A stretch of DNA of 64,000 nucleotides from Nocardia asteroides (lineage in GTDB: Bacteria; Actinomycetota; Actinomycetes; Mycobacteriales; Mycobacteriaceae). The notes below the pieces were generated by a model that was not told where the DNA came from, did not search any database, and saw only the letters and a program-made list of their open reading frames with translations. The stretch lies in NCBI RefSeq assembly GCF_900637185.1, contig NZ_LR134352.1:1426001-1490000 (forward strand), read 5' to 3'. The position numbers were made by a program, and so were the translations under genes. Shown in pieces: positions 1 through 7,941 of this stretch. The stretch's first letter is position 1; each line of letters opens with the position of its first letter.

Positions 1-2859
1 CACGCCCTGCGCGTGTTCCGCGACGCGACCGACCTGACCGCCAGCCCCGACCTGTGGGGCAAGGTCGCCGAGGCCATGGACCGGGCCCGCTACTGCATCG
101 TGGTGCTCTCGCCCGCCTCCGCCGCCTCGGAATGGGTCGACCGCGAGATCGCCTACTGGCTGCGTACCCGCGGCCCCGAACAGCTGCTGTTCGTCGTCGC
201 CGGCGGACAGGTGAAATGGGATCGCCACACCCACCGCTTCGACCCCGACCGCTCCACCGTGGCACTGCCCGTCCTGACCGAGCCGGGTGCACTCCCCACC
301 GAACCCCTCTACGTCGACGTCAGCGAAGACGCGCCATGGGATCCCCGCGCCACCCTGTTCCGCGAGAAACTGACCGACCTGGCCGCCCCCATCCACGGCA
401 AACCGAAATACGAACTGGCGGGCGAGGACCTGCGCGAACAACGCCGGTTCCGGCGCATCCGCCGGATCGCGGTGCTGACCCTGATCCTGCTCACCGTCCT
501 CGCGCTGGCCGCGGCCTACATCGCCGTCGACCGGCAGCGCGAGGCCGAACGCCAACGCAACCAGGCGATCGGCCTGCGCCTGGTCGCCGACACCGAGTCG
601 ATGCTGGCCGGCGCGCGTCCGCGTGACGACGTGCGGGCCATCCAGCAGACCCTCGCCGCCCAGCAGATCTCGCCGAGCTTCGACGAAGGGGCGCTGCTGC
701 GCACGTTGAACGGTGAAGCGGCGGTGGAGAAGATCGTGCAGACGGGGAAGCCGTTCAGCATGAACGATCTGCTCGGGAGTCTCGACCGTTTGGCTGAGGT
801 GTATCGGACGGCGACACCGGACTTCAGTGTCACGTTCGGTCCGGCGGGTGATCGAATCCTCACCAGCGGTGTCGAGATGCGGCTCTGGGATGCGGCGACC
901 GGCGCTCGCATCGATCGGCTCTTCGAACCCCAGCCGCGCGCATTGCGAGCGGTGTTCAGCCCGGACGGTCGGCGGATCTTGGGGGCAGACGCCGAAGGCC
1001 GGATCCAGATCTGGGATGCCGAGACCGGCCGATCGGTCGCGCCGGCGCTGACGGGGATGACCGGCGTCGCGAATACGCTCGCTATCTCGCCGGACGGCCG
1101 GTCTGTTGTGGCGGGCGGTCAGGACGGTGAGATCCGTTGGTGGGATGTCGTCGACGGCCGCACCGCGGTGTTCCCCGGTCACGAAGGCACGGTGAACTCC
1201 GTGGCGTTCAGTCCGGACGGGCGACAGTTCGTATCCGGTGGCGACGACACCACCGTGCGGATCTGGAATGTGATGTCGCCGGCGGACCCGCCGGAGATCC
1301 TGCGTCGGCACAGCCAGCAGGTGAAGTCTGTCGCGTGGAGCCCCGACGGCCGGCGTATCGCGTCCGGCAGTATCGGCGGAGTCGATATCGCGGCCGCGGC
1401 ACCCGAGTTCGGCAACGGGCTCCTGCTCTGGGACGCCGACACTCGACAGCCCGTCGGCCGACCACTCGTCGGGCACGACGGACTCGTCAACTCCGTCGCA
1501 TTCAGTCCGGACGGCACCAGGCTGGCGTCGGGGGCGACGGACGGCACCATCAGGCTGTGGAACGCGGGCACAGGGGCGTCGGAAGGGACGCCACTGACGG
1601 GCCACTCCGGTTGGGTCGTCGGTGTCGGGTTCAGTCCCGACAACCACCGTCTCGCTTCCATCGCGTGGGACGGGACGATGCGCATCTGGGATGTCAGCCG
1701 ATCCGGTTCACTCGGCTCGCCATGGCCGGACGGCGGATCCTCGACACCGGGCTTCGGCGCGATCCTGGCGCTGGAGGGTGATCGCCTCGTCAAGCAGGTC
1801 GAAGCGGATGCCTCGGTCTGGGTGGTCGATTCGCGGACGGGCCGCGGCATCCGGTTCGTCGACTATCCCGACGATTTCGCCACCGACGCGGCGATCAGTC
1901 CGGGCGGCCGCCGCATCGCCGTAGCCGGACCTGACAAGTCGGTGACCTTCTATGACGCCGACACCGGCGCAGAGGTCGGCCGCCCCCTGACCGGATTCGC
2001 CGGGCGGGTGGACGATCTGGACTTCGGCGCGACCGGCTCGCGGCTGGCGACCGTCACCGACGAGGGCGTCGTGCAGGTGTGGGACACCGACATCGGCGCG
2101 CCCATCGGCGGGCCGTTCGTGGGGCTACCCGAGGCCGACTGGATCGCCCTCAGCCCGGACGGCCGGTATCTCGTTGCCGTTCACGACAAGACCGCCCGGC
2201 TGTGGAGCACCGAGACCGGTGATCCGATCGGCGATCCCATGACCGGAGAGGACGACGTCGCGGACGTCGAATTCGATGCCGCCGGTACTCGCTTGCTCAT
2301 CCGCCGGGCGGGATCGGTCGGTCTCTGGGACCTGGGCACCGGCGCCGTCGTCACAGAGATCCGTGCCAGCTTCATCTGGGCGCTGGCGTCGGCTCCCGAT
2401 GGATCCCGGTTCGTCACCGCTGAGGAATCAGCGCTGCGCCGTTGGGACATGCGAACCGGCGAGCAGATCGGTCCGCCGATGGCAGGGCACAAGGACTGGG
2501 TGCGAAGTCTCGCCATCAGCGCCGACAGCCGCTATATCGTCTCCGGTTCCAGCGACCGGACAGTGCGCTTCTGGGACCTCACCGACGGCCACGCGGTCGG
2601 CGAGCCGTTGCGCGGGTCGCCCGGCTGGATCGAGAACATCTGGATCAGTGCGGACGGCACCCGCGTGCTGACCAGGTATCAGGATTACGCCGACAAGTCG
2701 GAGATGTGGACCTGGCCCGGCCCCGAATCCTGGGCCGATCACCTCTGCGACAAACTCACCTTCAACATGAGCCGCCAGCAGTGGGCCGATTGGGTTTCGC
2801 CCGACCTCGCCTACCGCCCCGTCTGCCCAGACCTGCCCCCACACCCCGACGACCGCTGA
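1..2859 (+). CDS. TIR domain - membrane helix - WD40 repeat protein (5' end outside window)
   Basis: The frame is open from the first base, so the start lies upstream and the N terminus is missing. What remains is the later half of a TIR domain: a VVLSP strand, then SEWVDREIAYW at about bases 88-170, with the glutamate position that is catalytic in TIR NADases. A basic stretch follows, then one membrane helix (about bases 466-530), a charged linker, and about 14-15 WD40 blades (about 810-2720) with repeated FSPDGR and LWD signatures, enough for two seven-bladed propellers. The tail (LCDKL ... VCPDLP) resembles that closing many actinobacterial STAND-WD40 proteins. No NB-ARC or NACHT ATPase is seen between TIR and propellers. 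Role inferred: membrane-anchored sensor with a TIR signalling or NAD-cleaving output. Domain calls are firm; function is not. Confidence 0.85.
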   Translation, partial: HALRVFRDATDLTASPDLWGKVAEAMDRARYCIVVLSPASAASEWVDREIAYWLRTRGPEQLLFVVAGGQVKWDRHTHRFDPDRSTVALPVLTEPGALPTEPLYVDVSEDAPWDPRATLFREKLTDLAAPIHGKPKYELAGEDLREQRRFRRIRRIAVLTLILLTVLALAAAYIAVDRQREAERQRNQAIGLRLVADTESMLAGARPRDDVRAIQQTLAAQQISPSFDEGALLRTLNGEAAVEKIVQTGKPFSMNDLLGSLDRLAEVYRTATPDFSVTFGPAGDRILTSGVEMRLWDAATGARIDRLFEPQPRALRAVFSPDGRRILGADAEGRIQIWDAETGRSVAPALTGMTGVANTLAISPDGRSVVAGGQDGEIRWWDVVDGRTAVFPGHEGTVNSVAFSPDGRQFVSGGDDTTVRIWNVMSPADPPEILRRHSQQVKSVAWSPDGRRIASGSIGGVDIAAAAPEFGNGLLLWDADTRQPVGRPLVGHDGLVNSVAFSPDGTRLASGATDGTIRLWNAGTGASEGTPLTGHSGWVVGVGFSPDNHRLASIAWDGTMRIWDVSRSGSLGSPWPDGGSSTPGFGAILALEGDRLVKQVEADASVWVVDSRTGRGIRFVDYPDDFATDAAISPGGRRIAVAGPDKSVTFYDADTGAEVGRPLTGFAGRVDDLDFGATGSRLATVTDEGVVQVWDTDIGAPIGGPFVGLPEADWIALSPDGRYLVAVHDKTARLWSTETGDPIGDPMTGEDDVADVEFDAAGTRLLIRRAGSVGLWDLGTGAVVTEIRASFIWALASAPDGSRFVTAEESALRRWDMRTGEQIGPPMAGHKDWVRSLAISADSRYIVSGSSDRTVRFWDLTDGHAVGEPLRGSPGWIENIWISADGTRVLTRYQDYADKSEMWTWPGPESWADHLCDKLTFNMSRQQWADWVSPDLAYRPVCPDLPPHPDDR

Positions 2860-2997
2860 AATCGGGGTGGTGGGAATCACAGCAAGACCCTGGCGTGAGG
2901 CGGTGCGGCGACCGGACAGGGGAAGGATCTGCGCTGGGTTCGGGGCCCGCGACGGGCGCGGAAAAACCCTGTCACCCCAGGTGGGGCGGGTGAAGCG

Positions 2998-3073
2998 TGG
3001 TGCCCCCTGTAGGACTCGAACCTACGACCTAGTGATTAAAAGTCACCAGCTCTACCAACTGAGCTAAAGGGGC
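2998..3073 (-). tRNA. tRNA-Lys (UUU)
   Basis: On the minus strand a full cloverleaf can be folded. The 7-bp acceptor stem is GCCCCTT with AGGGGGC. The anticodon loop CTTTTAA has anticodon TTT, the T-loop is GTTCGAGTC, and the discriminator A is followed by an encoded CCA at 2998-3000. Length is 76 nt including CCA. It stands alone between the TIR-WD40 gene and a gene-poor stretch. Confidence 0.95.
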
Positions 3074-3867
3074 GCGGAGGGGAGTCTAACCGACGGTGCG
3101 CCGTCCGGCCGAATACCGGTCCCCGGTGCTGTCGGCGGGGTGGATCGCGGCTGGTCGGCGGACGTAACAAAGATTACGGTAGGGACGATTCCCGGTAACC
3201 GGCTGGTACTCAGCATCGTTCGCGCTTCGGGCGCCGACGTGGTATCGAATACTGTTGTATTGCAACAGTTTTCGATGAGCAGGGGATACGTGGCGGAGAA
3301 AGTGGTCCGGTGTGGGCGCGAGCTCGCGACCGTCGGGCGAACAGCAGGGGGTTCGCCGAGGGGTCGCGGGGCCGGTCAACCGGGCTGTGCGCCTGCGGAA
3401 TTCGTAGCCGACGAAACCTTTTCGGTTGCGCTCGGTTTGCTGGGTGAGATATCCGGACCGGATGCCCGGATGGGTGCTTCATTTGCCGCGTGTCGGCAGC
3501 GAAATGCGGGTACGGTGATCGCCTGATGAATTTCGGGACAATCACCGCTGCCGTGATATCGCGCGGTTCGGTGCCGGGTGTGGCGGCAAGGAATTCATCG
3601 AGGGTTCGAAGTGCCGGGGTGAACGCGATGGCGCGCGAAACCTTCGGCGAAGGGGCAATCGTTACCGCAGGAGGAGGCGGTTCTCACAGGTAGTTGAGCC
3701 CGAGTGTGCACCCCCTGCGGCGCACTCGGGCAGGCGAACTATAGCAGCCGGAGGGGTACCGGCTTTTCTGCGAGATTTCATACCGAAAGTTTGAATTAAA
3801 ACCACTATTTGCACCTGCGGTCGGTTATTGAACGCGGGTGACTAGAAGGTTCGGAGGCGTTTCGAGC
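3074..3867. other. Gene-poor interval with no recognisable coding sequence
   Basis: About 790 bases between tRNA-Lys and the TetR-type gene. Open frames exist (for example 3140-3526 and 3490-3693 on the plus strand), but their translations match no family I know, lack convincing ribosome binding sites and do not show the codon pattern of the neighbours. By eye the stretch is richer in A/T than its surroundings, especially 3380-3560 and 3735-3830. It holds one strong hairpin (listed separately) and presumably the promoter of the regulator at 3868. Confidence 0.6.
3698..3731. terminator. Strong hairpin, possible terminator
   Basis: A 12-bp stem (GCCCGAGTGTGC paired with GCGCACTCGGGC, one G-T pair) encloses a 10-nt loop. 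There is no T-run on either side, so an intrinsic terminator is only a guess. It begins 5 bases after the stop of a small unrecognised open frame (3490-3693). Confidence 0.4.
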
Positions 3868-4539
3868 ATGGCACGGCAGCAAGAGCGGGCCCGCCGGACA
3901 CGCGCGGCGATAATCAAGTCCGCGGCCGTCGAGTTCGGGAAGAGCGGGTATGCCGCGGCATCGCTCAACCGCATTCTGGAGGGTTCGCGCGCCACCAAGG
4001 GCGCGATGTACTTTCATTTCGACTCCAAGGAAGACCTGGCGCGCGCGGTGCTCGACACCGCGGTCGAGCGCTACCGCGGGTGTGCCGAGCGCTGGCTGGC
4101 GCGCGGCGACCTCGGTCCGCTCGACGTGCTGCACGGCATGGTCGACGAGATCGCGCTGCGGCTCGAGCACGACACCATCGTGCAGGCCGAGTACCGGCTG
4201 GTGATCGAGCCCGAGTTCCACCGCGACGCGGGCAACGGTGGCGGCCGCATCGTCGGCCGGGCGACCCGGGTGCTCGCGGTGCGCGCGATCGACGACGGGC
4301 AGCTGCGCGCCGACGCCGACCCGGACCGGTTCACCCGCACCCTCTCCGCGGCCCTGGCCGGCCAGCGCTATCTGATCGACCCGATCGCCAGCGGCGCGGC
4401 GGGTGATCTGCGCGCGCGGTTCGCCGAGGTGCTGGAGGTCATCGTCGAGGCGATGGCGACCCCGGTGTGGATCCAGAGTTTCCGCAGCGACGGCTGGCGT
4501 GCGCAGGCTCGGCTCGACGACCTCGGTTTGGGCGCCTGA
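3868..4539 (+). CDS. TetR-family regulator of the gamma-butyrolactone receptor type (ScbR/ArpA-like)
   Basis: A 223-residue DNA-binding repressor. The N-terminal helix-turn-helix reads RTRAAIIKSAAVEFGKSGY followed by TKGAMYFHFDSKEDLARAV. The GYAAASL ... TKGAMYFHF pattern is characteristic of autoregulator (gamma-butyrolactone) receptors rather than of general TetR repressors. The C-terminal half is a helical ligand-binding domain ending in a W-rich segment. I chose the ATG at 3868 because CGGAGG lies 10 bases before it; an in-frame GTG at 3838 lacks a ribosome binding site. No AfsA-type butyrolactone synthase or biosynthetic cluster lies beside it, so ligand and targets are unknown. It is followed by the tRNA cluster and forms no operon. 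Confidence 0.8.
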   Translation: MARQQERARRTRAAIIKSAAVEFGKSGYAAASLNRILEGSRATKGAMYFHFDSKEDLARAVLDTAVERYRGCAERWLARGDLGPLDVLHGMVDEIALRLEHDTIVQAEYRLVIEPEFHRDAGNGGGRIVGRATRVLAVRAIDDGQLRADADPDRFTRTLSAALAGQRYLIDPIASGAAGDLRARFAEVLEVIVEAMATPVWIQSFRSDGWRAQARLDDLGLGA

Positions 4540-4631
4540 CCAGCCGATTTGGAAGTCTGCGCACACCTGTCATAAGCTATGCGAGCTCCCAACGGAAACG
4601 TTGAAAGCCGGTCCGGAGAGATCCGGGACGA

Positions 4632-4704
4632 GCCCCCTTCGTCTAGCGGCCTAGGACGCCGCCCTTTCAAGGCGGTAGCGCGGGTTCGAATCCCGTAGGG
4701 GGTA
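4632..4704 (+). tRNA. tRNA-Glu (UUC)
   Basis: Acceptor stem GCCCCCT pairs with AGGGGGT (one G-T pair), the anticodon loop CTTTCAA carries TTC, and the T-arm reads CGGGTTCGAATCCCG. No CCA is encoded. It is the first of three tRNA genes in a row on the plus strand (Glu, Asp, Phe), about 30 bases before tRNA-Asp. Confidence 0.95.
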
Positions 4705-4734
4705 CAGTCTTCGGACTGTGTAGCAGTACAGCAA

Positions 4735-4808
4735 GGCCCTGTGGCGCAGTTGGTTAGCGCGCCGCCCTGTCACGGCGGAGGTCGCGGGTTCGAGTCCCGT
4801 CAGGGTCG
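4735..4808 (+). tRNA. tRNA-Asp (GUC), copy 1
   Basis: Acceptor stem GGCCCTG pairs with CAGGGTC, anticodon GTC sits in the loop CTGTCAC, and the T-arm is GCGGGTTCGAGTCCCGT. CCA is not encoded. The 74 bases are identical to the second tRNA-Asp at 11907-11980, and the bases just upstream (a gtgtagc ... taca pattern) are also similar. Confidence 0.95.
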
Positions 4809-4866
4809 CAAGTAAGCGCCGGAGTGATCCGGCGCTTCGCGTATGGCATTCAGTACGGGTGCCTGC

Positions 4867-4943
4867 GGCCAGGTAGCTCAGTTGGTACGAGCGTCCGCCT
4901 GAAAAGCGGAAGGTCGCCGGTTCGATCCCGGCCCTGGCCACCA
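4867..4943 (+). tRNA. tRNA-Phe (GAA)
   Basis: Acceptor stem GGCCAGG pairs with CCTGGCC, the loop CTGAAAA carries anticodon GAA, and discriminator A is followed by encoded CCA (4941-4943). It is the last gene of the Glu-Asp-Phe cluster and is followed directly by a hairpin terminator. Confidence 0.95.
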
Positions 4944-4945
4944 AC

Positions 4946-4980
4946 GAAATCCCCTCACCGGTTCCGGTCGAGGGGATTTC
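4946..4980 (+). terminator. Hairpin terminator after the tRNA cluster
   Basis: GAAATCCCCT pairs with AGGGGATTTC around a 15-base loop that can itself fold (ACCGGTTCCGGT). It starts three bases after tRNA-Phe and faces the 3' end of the leftward TetR gene, so it may stop both strands. Confidence 0.75.
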
Positions 4981-4986
4981 GCGTTT

Positions 4987-5664
4987 TCAGCCGCCGGTCG
5001 GCATGCGCAGGGCGTTCACCCACAGGCGGGTGACGGTGTAGACGAGGTCCTCCAGCGGTGGCTGGTCGTCTCCGCCGACGACGAAATGATGGAAGGCCAT
5101 GCGGCTGACCATGCTCGACAGCGCCCGTGCGGTGAGCATCGGATCGAGGTCGGGGTCGGCCAGGCCGCGTCGCTGCAGCTCGGCAATGCCGCGGGCATTG
5201 CGGTGGATGAAGGCGTCGGCCCGCTGTCGGCGCAGCGCGCTGAACTCGGGGTCGATGGTGGCGACCTGCTCGAGCAGGCCCATCAGCTTCGCGTTGCGCC
5301 GGTAGGCCTCGAAATAGGCGCGGTTGCTCGCCTCGACGATCGCCGCCGGGTCGTCGGTGTCGAGTACCCGCCGCATGCCGGGGTGCAGCATGTCCTCCTG
5401 GGCGTGCTCCAGGATCGCCGCGAAGATCTCCTCCTTGCCGGCGAAATAGGTGTAGAAGGTGCCCGAGGAGCAGTTGGCCTCCTGGGTGATGTCCACCAGC
5501 CGGGCATCGAGATACCCCAGCCGCTCGAACACCTTCCGGCCCGCCTCGATCAGCGCGGCCCGCGTCCGCAGGCCACGCTGGGTGGTGGGCAGCTCGCGCA
5601 ACAGCGAGGTGCGCGCCATCGAGGGCGGCGCACCGTCGCTGTCGTGGTTCGCGAGGTCGTCCAT
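4987..5664 (-). CDS. TetR/AcrR-family transcriptional regulator
   Basis: A 225-residue regulator. The helix-turn-helix spans about residues 33-80 (TRAALIEAGRKVFERLGY ... TFYTYFAGKEEIFAAI). The C-terminal domain is helical and of the type common in regulators of lipid and acyl-CoA genes. The start is the ATG at 5664. It lies 16 bases downstream of the quinone-oxidoreductase-like gene on the same strand, so it is probably the last gene of the leftward acyl-CoA unit that begins near 11.8 kb. Whether it controls that unit is unknown; I see no copy of the TTGACGTCAA palindrome immediately before it. Confidence 0.8.
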   Translation of the reverse strand: MDDLANHDSDGAPPSMARTSLLRELPTTQRGLRTRAALIEAGRKVFERLGYLDARLVDITQEANCSSGTFYTYFAGKEEIFAAILEHAQEDMLHPGMRRVLDTDDPAAIVEASNRAYFEAYRRNAKLMGLLEQVATIDPEFSALRRQRADAFIHRNARGIAELQRRGLADPDLDPMLTARALSSMVSRMAFHHFVVGGDDQPPLEDLVYTVTRLWVNALRMPTGG

Positions 5665-5680
5665 GCTGTATTTATAGCGC

Positions 5681-6661
5681 TCAGGGCTGGAAGACGATGC
5701 GCCCGACCGTCGAGCCGTCGCCCAGCCTGCCGAGGCCGTCGGGTACCTCGGCCAGCGAAAGGCGTTCGCTGATCAGGGGTTTCAGTCCTGCGGTGGCGAG
5801 CCGGGTCAGCTCGGTGTGACAGTCGGCGATCGCGGGCCGGTTGTACTGTTTGTACAGACCCCAGTGCAGGCCGATGATCGAGTAGTTCTTGATCAGGGCG
5901 TGGTTGAGCGCGGGCTGCGGGATGGTGCCGCCGGCGAAGCCGATCACCAGGATGCGGCCCTCGAAGGCGACGCACTTGGTGGACTTGGCGTAGGCGTCGC
6001 CGCCGACCGGGTCGTAGATCACGTCGGCGCCGCGGCCGCCGGTGAACTCCTTGACGGTCGCGACGATGTCCTCGGTGTGCCGGTCGATGACGAGATCGGC
6101 GCCGAGCCTGCGGCAGTAGTCGACCTTGCCGGGCCCGCCGACCACGCCGATCACCCGCGCGCCCGCGGCCTTGCCCAGCTGCACGGCGGTGCTGCCGACA
6201 CCGCCCGCCGCCGCGTGCACCAGCAGGGTCTCGCCCGGCCGCAGCTGGGTGCGGCGGTGCAGCGCGAACCAGCTCGTCTGGTAGCCGATGCACAGCGCGG
6301 CGGCCTCGGCGTCGTCGAGCGCGTCCGGTGCGGGGAACACGTTCTCCTCGTCCAGCACCGCGAGCTCGGCGAACGCGCCGCCGGGCAGCGTCGTCGTGCC
6401 GACGACGCGATCACCGACCGCGAACCGGTTCGCCCCCGCGCCGACCGCGACGACCTCGCCGCACAGCTCGACGCCCGGCGTGAACGGCAGCGGCGGCTTC
6501 ACCTGGTACTGCCCACGGCACAGCAGCACATCCGGGAAGTTGGCCGGCGCCGCGAGCACCCGCACCAGCACCTGGCCCGGACCGGCGACGGGGTCGTCGA
6601 CGTCGGTGAGCCGCAGGACGTCGCGGGGTTCGCCGAGTTCGCTCAGCTGCCAGGCCTTCAC
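5681..6661 (-). CDS. NADPH:quinone oxidoreductase-like protein (zinc-free MDR family)
   Basis: A 326-residue medium-chain dehydrogenase/reductase. The GroES-like N-terminal half has [12 protein letters not shown] and GDRVVG. The Rossmann half has [20 protein letters not shown] and the [11 protein letters not shown] motif of quinone oxidoreductases. The catalytic and structural zinc cysteine clusters of alcohol dehydrogenases are absent. It probably reduces quinones or enoyl thioesters with NADPH in the cytoplasm. The GTG start at 6661 overlaps the stop of the acyl-CoA dehydrogenase gene by four bases (GTGA), so the two are translationally coupled. An open frame continues upstream of the GTG but overlaps the dehydrogenase and is spurious. 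Confidence 0.88.
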   Translation of the reverse strand: MKAWQLSELGEPRDVLRLTDVDDPVAGPGQVLVRVLAAPANFPDVLLCRGQYQVKPPLPFTPGVELCGEVVAVGAGANRFAVGDRVVGTTTLPGGAFAELAVLDEENVFPAPDALDDAEAAALCIGYQTSWFALHRRTQLRPGETLLVHAAAGGVGSTAVQLGKAAGARVIGVVGGPGKVDYCRRLGADLVIDRHTEDIVATVKEFTGGRGADVIYDPVGGDAYAKSTKCVAFEGRILVIGFAGGTIPQPALNHALIKNYSIIGLHWGLYKQYNRPAIADCHTELTRLATAGLKPLISERLSLAEVPDGLGRLGDGSTVGRIVFQP

Positions 6662-7875
6662 GCGCGCACCGCCTGCTCGCGATACTTGCCCAGCTCCTGA
6701 CGGGCGATGGATCGTTTGTGCACCTCGTCGGGGCCGTCGGCCAGGCGCAGAGTGCGCAATCCGGCCCAGGCCTGGGCGAGCGGGAAGTCGTCGGTGACGC
6801 CGCCCGCGCCGTGCACCTGGATCGCGCGGTCCAGGATCTTCAGCGCGATGGTCGGGGCGGCGACCTTGATCGCGGCGATCTCGGTGCGGGCGGCCTTGTT
6901 GCCGACGGTGTCCATCAGATACGCGGCCTTGAGGGTGAGCAGCCGGATCATCTCGATGTCGACGCGCGCCTCGGCGATCCAGTCCTGGATATTGGCGTTC
7001 TCGGCGATCGGCTTGCCGAAGGTCACCCGCGACAGCGCCCGCTTGCACATCAGTTCCAGTGCCCGCTCGGCCATGCCGATGCTGCGCATGCAGTGGTGGA
7101 TACGGCCGGGTCCGAGGCGGGCCTGGCTGATCGCGAACCCCTCGCCCTCGCCTTTCAGTACATCGGTGACGGGCACTCGCACATCGGAGAAGTCGATCTC
7201 GGCGTGGCCCTCGCGGTCGTGATAGCCGAACACCGGGAGGCTGCGCACGATCGTCACGCCGGGGGCGTCGATCGGGACCACCATCATCGACTGCTGCCGG
7301 TGCGGCGCGGCCTGCGGATCGGTCTTGCCCATCACGATCAGGACCCGGCAGTTCTTGTGCAGGGCGTTGGTGGCGAACCACTTGCGGCCGTTGAGCACGT
7401 ACTCGTCGCCGTCGCGCACCATCGACAGCTCGACATTGGTCGCGTCGGAGCTGGCCACGGCGGGTTCGGTCATCGCGAAGGCCGAGGCCATGGTGCCGTC
7501 GAGCAGCGGCTCGAGGTACTTGCGCTTGTGCTCCTCGGTGCCGAACAGCTCGAGCACCTCCATGTTGCCGGTGTCGGGGGCGTTGCAGTTGCAGGCCTCC
7601 GAGGCGAGGTGGCTGCGGCCCATGATCTCGGCCAGCGGCGCGTACTCGAGATTGGTCAGGCCGGGGCCGCGGCCGGGATGCGGGTGGAAGAGGTTCCACA
7701 GGCCGCGCCGCTTGGCCTCGGCCTTGAGCTCCTCGAGGATCGGCGGCTGGAAGTGCGGGTCACCGGAAGCGCGCATCTGCTCCTCGTACACGGGCTCGGC
7801 CGGATAGACGTGGGTGTCCATGAAGTCGAGGAGTTCGTCGCGATACTTCGCGGCGCGGTCGGTGAGTTGGAACAT
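6658..7875 (-). CDS. Acyl-CoA dehydrogenase (ACAD10/11-like, FadE type)
   Basis: A 405-residue flavoenzyme that introduces the alpha-beta double bond into an acyl-CoA. Visible signatures are [15 protein letters not shown] (FAD/substrate loop), [26 protein letters not shown] and ADGPDEVH near the C terminus. The Asp in that last motif fits the catalytic position of the ACAD10/11-like branch, which replaces the usual Glu. Length is normal for the family. It lies between the fused carboxylase (66 bases upstream) and the coupled quinone-oxidoreductase-like gene. A TTGACGTCAA-centred palindrome sits in the gap before it, so it may be a target of the TetR at 11.2-11.8 kb. Confidence 0.9.
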   Translation of the reverse strand: MFQLTDRAAKYRDELLDFMDTHVYPAEPVYEEQMRASGDPHFQPPILEELKAEAKRRGLWNLFHPHPGRGPGLTNLEYAPLAEIMGRSHLASEACNCNAPDTGNMEVLELFGTEEHKRKYLEPLLDGTMASAFAMTEPAVASSDATNVELSMVRDGDEYVLNGRKWFATNALHKNCRVLIVMGKTDPQAAPHRQQSMMVVPIDAPGVTIVRSLPVFGYHDREGHAEIDFSDVRVPVTDVLKGEGEGFAISQARLGPGRIHHCMRSIGMAERALELMCKRALSRVTFGKPIAENANIQDWIAEARVDIEMIRLLTLKAAYLMDTVGNKAARTEIAAIKVAAPTIALKILDRAIQVHGAGGVTDDFPLAQAWAGLRTLRLADGPDEVHKRSIARQELGKYREQAVRA

Positions 7876-7928
7876 GCGGTGGCTCCCGGTGGAGTGGAGG
7901 GACGGCGCTTTCCTCGACCGTATTCGAA

Positions 7929-7940
7929 GTTGACGTCAAC
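7929..7940. promoter_or_regulatory. Putative TetR operator (second copy of TTGACGTCAA core)
   Basis: The perfect 12-bp palindrome GTTGACGTCAAC lies 54 bases upstream of the acyl-CoA dehydrogenase start. Its core is identical to the centre of the long palindrome at 11796-11821. Operator function is inferred from this match. Confidence 0.6.
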
Positions 7941-7941
7941 A

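Noticed and set aside
3140-3526. A 128-codon plus-strand frame upstream of the butyrolactone-receptor-like gene
   Set aside because: No ribosome binding site, no recognisable motif and unusual composition; mentioned only as part of the gene-poor interval.
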